A stretch of DNA of 7,342 nt from Verrucomicrobiota bacterium (GTDB lineage Bacteria; Verrucomicrobiota; Verrucomicrobiia; Opitutales; Opitutaceae). The DNA lies in the NCBI GenBank assembly GCA_030916665.1, contig JAUPWC010000457.1, positions 1-7,342 on the forward strand. Reading direction: 5' to 3'. A program made the translations under genes and the position numbers. Below, in pieces: positions 1 through 4,030 of the stretch. The number at the start of each line of letters is the position of its first letter. The first letter of the stretch is position 1. The notes under the pieces are model-generated. The model saw only the letters and a list, made by a program, of their open reading frames with translations. It was not told the DNA's origin and did not search any database.

Positions 1-1224
1 GGCGAATTTGCTGAAACGGATCACGAAGTCCGCGAAGTCCCGCGTGGCGCGCACGAAGGTGGGCGTCTGGCTGTCGAGCCAGCGCGGCGCGAAGCCGCTG
101 CGGCGCGGGCCGGCGGGCAGGTGGCCTTCGTCGGCGGCGCGGTTGAGTTCGCGGGCCAGCTCGCGGTAAAAGATGATCGCCTGCTGAGCGTTGCCGGCAT
201 TGCCGGATTTTGCCACCGCCTCGCGCACGGCCCAGATCAACCAGCCCCCGCCGATCTGGCCCTCTGCGGCCGGCAGCTTGGTGAAAAACTCCGAAGCGCC
301 GGCCCAGCCCTGCGCGAGTCCTCCCTCCTCGAATTGTTTCTGGAGCAGTGCGAAACGCGGACTCGCCGCCGCCATCGCAACTCGGGCTTCGCGTGTGACG
401 GGCACAAAGGGCAGTTCCGGGCCGACCTGCACGCGCAGCATCGCACCGTAGGCATCGCGGAACTCCGCGGCGCGAAACTCGCAGGTGCCGAACCAGTCAT
501 AGTGCCGCTTGTTCTGGGCGCAGACCAGGTAAACGGGCGCGGCCGCCACGCCGAGCGCGAGAGCGAACATCGCGCCGGTGCGCAACACGGCACCGCGCGA
601 CAGCCGCCACGCGCCAAACAGGCACGCGCCGCCGAGCAGCGCGACGCTCGGGGCAAACCACAGCGCCTCCTCGCGGGTGAGATAGAAGCAACCCGCCGCC
701 GCGCCGGCGAGCACCGCCCACGGCCACTGCTTCCGGATGACATCGCTCCGGCGCAGATACAGCGCGATCAACCCCGCGAAGATCATCAGCCCCAGCGGAC
801 TATACACCTGCTGCCGTAGCACGCGGCCCATGCTGTGGGTGTCGTAGGTCATCGGATTCCACAGCAGCAGCGCGTAGATCGCGCAGCGCGCGCCGGCCGA
901 AGCGATCGCGGGCCGCAGCGCCCGCACAAAGGCTCCGCAGGCCGCGGCGTAGAAAAGATGCTGGGCGAGGAACAGCGGGAGGCCGGTGATGAAGGCTGCC
1001 GCGATGAACAGGGAATAGAACGGGCCTTTCGCCAATGTCAGCTCGTTGTAGGGCCCGAGCCATTCGCCGCGCACGAGGTGTTGGGCCAGCTCGATGAACA
1101 GCCGGTCGTCGTGTCCCGCGCCGCCGATGGCAAACACACCCTGGCCGCGGCTGAGCCAGAGCTTGGCGACGGTCATCACGAGCGCCGCGCCCAGCCAGAG
1201 ACGGTTCCGGAGCGCGGGCGTCAT
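1..1224 (-). CDS. Multi-pass membrane protein, probable GT-C-type glycosyltransferase (3' end outside window)
   Basis: The frame opens at an ATG at 1224-1222 and stays open for 408 codons to the left edge, so the C-terminus is missing. The start overlaps the stop of the upstream GT2 gene as ATGA, which fixes the start and suggests translational coupling. The protein is strongly hydrophobic, with likely membrane segments near residues 8-24, 66-86, 88-102, 113-123, 140-157, 168-182, 190-206 and 215-235, followed by a more polar region from about 236. An acidic pair, GHDDRLF (D39-D40), follows the first membrane segment, where GT-C enzymes (PMT/ArnT/GT39 type) carry their catalytic Asp in the first periplasmic loop. 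Other notable motifs are KGPFYSLF (66-73) and TREEALW (183-189). Inferred role: transfer of a sugar from a polyprenyl-phosphate donor made by its GT2 neighbour. I do not recognise the exact family; an unclassified polytopic membrane protein is the alternative. That the gene is real is secure; the function is not. Confidence 0.82.
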   Translation of the reverse strand, partial: MTPALRNRLWLGAALVMTVAKLWLSRGQGVFAIGGAGHDDRLFIELAQHLVRGEWLGPYNELTLAKGPFYSLFIAAAFITGLPLFLAQHLFYAAACGAFVRALRPAIASAGARCAIYALLLWNPMTYDTHSMGRVLRQQVYSPLGLMIFAGLIALYLRRSDVIRKQWPWAVLAGAAAGCFYLTREEALWFAPSVALLGGACLFGAWRLSRGAVLRTGAMFALALGVAAAPVYLVCAQNKRHYDWFGTCEFRAAEFRDAYGAMLRVQVGPELPFVPVTREARVAMAAASPRFALLQKQFEEGGLAQGWAGASEFFTKLPAAEGQIGGGWLIWAVREAVAKSGNAGNAQQAIIFYRELARELNRAADEGHLPAGPRRSGFAPRWLDSQTPTFVRATRDFADFVIRFSKFA

Positions 1225-2444
1225 GCGGCTTCGGTGCGCGTGTCGAGCCGCAGCACCCCGAGGAAAAAGCTCGTGAGGATCATCTGGCAGCCGAGCACGA
1301 GGCACAGCGCGCCCGGGATCACCCAGCGCAGCGTCGCGGTCGGCTGGGCCAGCGGGCCGAAGCCCTGGCCGCCCCAGATCCAGACTGCTCCGACGGACAG
1401 CACCAAGCCGAGCGCCACGAGCACGGTGCCGGAAACGAGTCCCGCCTCCAGCGTCACATGGCGGAACCATTCGTCGAAGCCCGCCTCGGCGCGCCGCAGC
1501 CCGGCGCGGATCGCGAAGAACTTGCTCAGCACCGCGAACGAAGCGGCTTGGAAGCCGATTAGCACCGCGACTGCGGCGAAGAGCAGCGTGTGCACGTCGA
1601 GCGTCACGCGCCCGAGCAACAGCGGGCCCTGCACGAGCAGACCGCCGAGGATCAGGCCGGCGCCCATCAGGAGGATGCCCGGATACCAGAACAGCCAGCG
1701 CGGGCTGAAGAGGAGCATGAAGCGGAGGTGGCGCCAGCCGTCGCGCCACGGGCGGAGATGCGGCGGGCGGTCGCGGCCGTCCTTGCGCAGCACGGTCGGT
1801 ACCTCCTCGACGCGCAGGCCGAAGAGCACGGACTTGATGACGATCTCGGAGGCCAGCTCCATACCGGTCGTGCGCAGGTCCATGCGGCGGTAGGCGTCGG
1901 CCGAGAAGGCGCGCAGGCCGCAGTGGAAGTCGCCGATGCCCGTGCGGAAAAACAGCCGGCCGATGAACGAGAGGATCGGGTTGCCGATGTGGCGGTTCTT
2001 CCAGGGCATCGCGCCCGGCTCGATGCCGCCGAGGAAACGGTTGCCCATCACGAGATCCGCGCCTGCGCGCAGCCGCTCCACGAAGCGGGGCAGGTGGCCG
2101 AAGTGGTAGCTGCCGTCGGCGTCGCCCATGAGGATGAACCGGCCGCGGGCCGCCGCGATGCCGCCGCGCAGGGCGTTGCCGTAACCCTTGGTGGCGATGG
2201 GCACGACGCGTGCGCCGACCTGGGTCGCGAGGTCCTGCGAGCCGTCGGTGCTGCCGTTGTCGGCCACGACGACCTCGCCCGCGATGCCGGCGGCGGCGAG
2301 GGCGTCCATCGCCTCGCGCACGCAGCCCGTGATCGTCCGCGCCTCGTTGAGACAGGGAATGACAACGGAGAGTTCAAGCGCCGCGGCGGCGGAGGGTGGG
2401 ACGGGGGCGGACACGCCCCGGAGCAAAGCACCCGCCCCCGGCAT
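1221..2444 (-). CDS. Family 2 glycosyltransferase, polyprenyl-phosphate sugar synthase type, with C-terminal membrane helices
   Basis: The 407-residue protein has a GT-A domain at about 24-245. The strand-loop ELSVVIPCLNEA (24-35) opens the nucleotide-binding fold. D62 lies in ADNGSTDGS, and GDADGSYHF (107-115) is the DXD-like metal site. GNRFLGGIEPG (134-144) and GIGDFHCGLRAF (169-180) match the DPM1/dolichyl-phosphate glucosyltransferase-like subgroup. Four hydrophobic segments follow (about 251-272, 285-308, 333-355, 374-397), anchoring it in the inner membrane. Inferred reaction: transfer of a hexose from a nucleotide sugar to polyprenyl phosphate on the cytoplasmic side; the sugar is unknown. 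The gene ends in an ATGA overlap with the GT-C-like gene. The exact start is uncertain. The ATG at 2444 has no clear ribosome binding site, and residues 1-22 are Ala/Pro/Gly-rich and encoded by a GC palindrome. A GTG at codon 11 or a TTG at codon 7 is possible. Confidence 0.92.
   Translation of the reverse strand: MPGAGALLRGVSAPVPPSAAAALELSVVIPCLNEARTITGCVREAMDALAAAGIAGEVVVADNGSTDGSQDLATQVGARVVPIATKGYGNALRGGIAAARGRFILMGDADGSYHFGHLPRFVERLRAGADLVMGNRFLGGIEPGAMPWKNRHIGNPILSFIGRLFFRTGIGDFHCGLRAFSADAYRRMDLRTTGMELASEIVIKSVLFGLRVEEVPTVLRKDGRDRPPHLRPWRDGWRHLRFMLLFSPRWLFWYPGILLMGAGLILGGLLVQGPLLLGRVTLDVHTLLFAAVAVLIGFQAASFAVLSKFFAIRAGLRRAEAGFDEWFRHVTLEAGLVSGTVLVALGLVLSVGAVWIWGGQGFGPLAQPTATLRWVIPGALCLVLGCQMILTSFFLGVLRLDTRTEAA
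2402..2440. repeat. GC-rich palindromic element over the GT2 N-terminus
   Basis: A perfect 9-bp inverted repeat has arms CGGGGGCGG (2402-2410) and CCGCCCCCG (2432-2440) with a 21-nt spacer. It encodes residues 2-14 of the GT2 as called, ahead of the first strand of the catalytic fold. The 8-bp arm core is identical to the one inside the receptor gene at 6622-6640. It could be a REP-like repeat that has become coding, or leader sequence if translation starts downstream. Confidence 0.55.
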
Positions 2445-2498
2445 GGCAAAGGCAGAAATGCCCCGTCGCGAAGACCGGGCGCACCGCCGTGTGGAGAA

Positions 2499-2969
2499 TC
2501 ACATTCCGTTCCAGCCGCCGCCCGCAGGGGGTGTTTCTTCCCCCAGATTGAATCGGATCGTCTGTTCCAGAATGTAGATGACCGGCCGACCGGCCTCATC
2601 GGCCATCGGATAATATTTCCAGCGTTTGGCCGCATCCAACACCGCCTGGCCAAATTCCGCGGTGGGGGAGCTGGCGACGATGGTATAGTCGATCGCCTCG
2701 CCCGTTTGATCCACGATGATCCTGACGACACCGACCCCCTGGATCCGGTTACGCTTGGCTTCTGCCGGGTAGACAGGCGGCGTGGACTTGTCGCAGCGCA
2801 CCTGGTTGGCATCGAAAACCGAAACCTCCAGCCCCTTGTGCATCGTCGTGTCGATGGGCTTGGCGGAGAGGGACGAAACGACCGGCTGAGGGGTGCTGCA
2901 ACCGACGAGGAGCAGGATGGCTGCGGTCAAGATTGCCGCGAGAAACGAATGTTTGCTGGGGGTATGCAT
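2499..2969 (-). CDS. Lipoprotein with a TonB C-terminal domain
   Basis: The protein is 156 residues from the ATG at 2969. Residues 9-23 form a hydrophobic signal segment ending in a lipobox, LLVGC, with C24 as the lipidation site. A short linker (25-62) leads to a TonB_C domain (about 63-142): PPVYPAEAKRNRIQGVG (64-80), a strand with VVRIIVDQTGEA, the helix AVLDAAKRWKYYP (109-121) and a final strand ending in IRFNL. These match the periplasmic domain of TonB, which binds the TonB box of outer-membrane receptors. It lacks the N-terminal membrane helix used to contact ExbB-ExbD and the long Pro-rich linker, so whether it transduces energy is open. The last 14 residues (GEETPPAGGGWNGM) extend past the domain and are encoded by GC-rich repeat-like DNA. 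The frame runs open upstream towards 3563, but the lipoprotein signal fixes the start at 2969; no good ribosome binding site is visible. The 54-bp gap to the GT2 gene allows co-transcription. Confidence 0.88.
   Translation of the reverse strand: MHTPSKHSFLAAILTAAILLLVGCSTPQPVVSSLSAKPIDTTMHKGLEVSVFDANQVRCDKSTPPVYPAEAKRNRIQGVGVVRIIVDQTGEAIDYTIVASSPTAEFGQAVLDAAKRWKYYPMADEAGRPVIYILEQTIRFNLGEETPPAGGGWNGM
2527..2544. repeat. Short GC hairpin at the 3' end of the TonB-domain lipoprotein gene
   Basis: Arms GGGGG (2527-2531) and CCCCC (2540-2544) flank an 8-nt loop. It lies exactly where the coding region passes from the last TonB_C strand into the extra C-terminal tail. No T-run follows, so it is not an obvious intrinsic terminator. 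A chance hairpin in GC-rich DNA is possible. Confidence 0.3.
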
Positions 2970-3086
2970 TGGCAACGCGAGAGCATAGACAGACTCCGGC
3001 GGCTGAAGTTCATTCCGGCACGATGAGCAGGGTAAGAGCAAAGGGAGAAACGCCGGGTTTGGCGCGATGCCAGTCGGGCGATCCGT

Positions 3087-3177
3087 TGCAGAATTGAAAC
3101 GCGGAGCGCGCGGAGTTCGCGGAGAGCAGTAAAAATCCTTCGCGGCCCTCCTGTCTTTCTCCGCGTTTAAACCTGCA
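3087..3177. repeat. Palindromic intergenic element with 9-bp-period core
   Basis: A perfect 10-bp inverted repeat, AAACGCGGAG (3097-3106) with CTCCGCGTTT (3159-3168), lies inside an outer 5-bp pair, TGCAG (3087-3091) with CTGCA (3173-3177). Next to the left inner arm, GCGGAG recurs every 9 bp three times (3101, 3110, 3119). This resembles small non-autonomous palindromic repeats (REP- or MITE-like) scattered through intergenic DNA in some bacterial genomes. It encodes no protein. Its copy number elsewhere cannot be judged from one window. Confidence 0.6.
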
Positions 3178-3203
3178 TTGCAGCTCCGGAAGTAAGTATT
3201 CAC

Positions 3204-3287
3204 GCCTTCCGTGTATGCGGTGTGCTCCGTGGGTGCTTCCCAATCCGGCTTCGACCCGCTCAGAAACTCGCCGTGACCGAGAGCGAA
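3204..3287. repeat. 84-bp direct repeat, copy 1 (detached copy of the receptor gene's 3' end)
   Basis: It aligns without gaps to 3947-4030 at a constant offset of 743 bp. There are five mismatches, all in the first 32 positions, and 3236-3287 is identical to 3979-4030. The identical part contains the complement of the receptor's last codons (SLSVTASF plus stop) at 3260-3287, yet no receptor gene continues to its right: that frame soon meets a stop. It also carries a three-fold 9-bp-period motif (3208, 3217, 3226) related to TCCGTGTAT. It is therefore a relic or a recombination product rather than a gene end. Confidence 0.9.
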
Positions 3288-3309
3288 AACCTGCTCCGCG
3301 CTACGCCCG

Positions 3310-3371
3310 CGGTCGGAGCTGCTTCGGAATCCAACCTTGCGACCGATCACCGCCTGAGTATCTAGGTAGTC
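3310..3371 (+). promoter_or_regulatory. Candidate control region of the DUF433-DUF5615 pair
   Basis: An inverted pair CGGTCG (3310-3315) and CGACCG (3340-3345) is 24 bp apart and could bind an autoregulatory complex. A weak promoter-like pair, TTGCGA (3337-3342) and TATCTA (3359-3364), has a 16-bp spacer; the second box is a poor match to consensus. AGG at 3364-3366 is 5 nt before the ATG and is the only ribosome-binding-like sequence. All are short matches that chance could supply. Confidence 0.2.
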
Positions 3372-3593
3372 ATGCTCGACTGGAAAGATTGCCCGGCGGT
3401 GGAGCGCTCGCCCGACAAGGTGAGCGGCGCCTGGGTGTTCCGCGGGACGCGGGTTCCGGTCAGGGCATTGTTCGAAAATCTCGAAGCCGGGGCCAAGGTG
3501 GACGATTTTCTGGCGTGGTTTGAGGGCGTCAGTCGCGAGCAGGTGGAAGCCGTGCTCGAGCATGCCTCCGCCAGCCTGACTTCATCCCCGTAG
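3372..3593 (+). CDS. DUF433 family protein, likely antitoxin of a type II toxin-antitoxin-like pair
   Basis: The 73-residue protein matches the DUF433 (COG2442) pattern. An N-terminal strand region runs into GAWVFRGTRVPVRALFENL (19-37), where the family has its G.pVirGTRvpV signature. It continues as EAGAKVDDFLAWFEGVSREQVEAVLEHA (38-65), which matches the family's G.s.eeil..yp.ls.e.v.aal.ya helices. This is a small winged-helix-like DNA-binding fold, consistent with an autoregulating antitoxin. It lies 6 bp upstream of the DUF5615 gene on the same strand, a pairing known from comparative genomics as a putative toxin-antitoxin type. It opposes all neighbouring genes and is enclosed by the 84-bp direct repeats. 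Activity as an antitoxin is inference from family and context. Confidence 0.9.
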   Translation: MLDWKDCPAVERSPDKVSGAWVFRGTRVPVRALFENLEAGAKVDDFLAWFEGVSREQVEAVLEHASASLTSSP

Positions 3594-3599
3594 GCCGTT

Positions 3600-3917
3600 G
3601 TGAAAGTGCTCTTCGATCAGGGCGTGCCGTTGCCGCTGGCGCTGGAACTGCCGGGTTTGGAGATCACGACCGCCCACCGCGTGGGCTGGAGCAATCTGAC
3701 CAACGGCGTCCTGCTGGCCGCAGCGGAGCAGGCGGGCGTGGATGTCTTCCTCACAACCGATCAGAACCTCCGCTATCAGCAGAATCTCAAAGGCCGTCGC
3801 CTTGCCATCATCGTGCTTCCCACGACCCGCTGGCCCGACATCCGGCCGCAGGCAGGCATGATTAAGGTCGCCATCCAGCGGGCAGAACCCGGCTCGTATC
3901 TGGAGTTGGTCTGGTAG
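3600..3917 (+). CDS. DUF5615 PIN-like protein, probable toxin partner
   Basis: The 105-residue protein starts at a GTG 6 bp after the DUF433 stop, so the two are surely co-transcribed. It matches the PIN-like DUF5615 (COG4634, Mut7-C-related) family. KVLFDQGVP (2-10) carries the first acidic residue, D6. VGWSNLTNGVLLAAAEQAGVD (28-48) is the central helix region. VFLTTDQNLRYQQNL (49-63) carries the second acidic residue, D54, in the family's TTD motif, followed by the RRLAIIVLP strand (66-74). PIN-fold relatives are metal-dependent ribonucleases, so an RNA-cleaving toxin is the natural hypothesis, but the family is poorly characterised. Its length is normal and both acidic positions are present, so the gene looks intact. 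It converges on the receptor gene, with 85 bp between the stops. Confidence 0.92.
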   Translation: MKVLFDQGVPLPLALELPGLEITTAHRVGWSNLTNGVLLAAAEQAGVDVFLTTDQNLRYQQNLKGRRLAIIVLPTTRWPDIRPQAGMIKVAIQRAEPGSYLELVW

Positions 3918-3946
3918 CGAGGCTGGCAGGCATCCGCCTTGTTGCT

Positions 3947-4030
3947 GCCTTCCGTGTATTCGGTGTATTCCGTGGTTACTTCCCAATCCGGCTTCGACCC
4001 GCTCAGAAACTCGCCGTGACCGAGAGCGAA
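3947..4030. repeat. 84-bp direct repeat, copy 2 (covers the receptor gene's 3' end)
   Basis: This is the partner of 3204-3287. Its right third is functional coding sequence: the last nine codons and stop of the receptor gene (4003-4030). Its left part is intergenic and contains three 9-bp units, TCCGTGTAT (3951), TCGGTGTAT (3960) and TCCGTGGTT (3969). The toxin-antitoxin-like module occupies the space between the two copies. Confidence 0.9.

Larger units (their letters stand above)
2970..3371. other. Repeat-filled intergenic region between the TonB-domain lipoprotein and the DUF433 gene
   Basis: About 400 bp with no supported gene. From left to right it holds the leader of the lipoprotein gene (2970 to about 3086), a 91-bp palindromic element (3087-3177), the first 84-bp direct-repeat copy (3204-3287) and the region upstream of DUF433 (3288-3371). 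The two flanking genes diverge from here, so promoters for both should lie within it. I found no convincing promoter for the lipoprotein gene. Confidence 0.7.

Noticed and set aside
67..82. Inverted repeat CTGGCT/AGCCAG with a 4-nt loop
   Set aside because: It lies within coding sequence of the GT-C-like gene, has only 6-bp arms, no T-run and no related copy. Expected by chance at this GC content.
121..1893. Plus-strand open frames at 121-819 and 835-1893
   Set aside because: They lie antisense to the GT-C-like and GT2 genes, whose minus-strand frames show coherent membrane and catalytic sequence.
1590..3026. Long plus-strand open frame (478 codons)
   Set aside because: It runs antisense across the GT2 and the TonB-domain lipoprotein genes, both with clear family motifs. 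Its product is rich in Arg, Ala, Gly and His with no recognisable motif. High GC content produces such shadows.
2970..3563. N-terminal extension of the lipoprotein gene up to an in-frame start at 3563
   Set aside because: The extension runs antisense over DUF433 and through the repeats and has no domain character. The lipoprotein signal at the 2969 start is a far better N-terminus.
3925..3949. Possible terminator between the convergent DUF5615 and receptor genes (GGCAG ... CTGCC)
   Set aside because: The stem is only 5 bp with a 15-nt loop and no T-tract on either strand.
3951..3977. CRISPR-like array
   Set aside because: The 9-bp units are contiguous and number only three, with no spacers and no cas genes.
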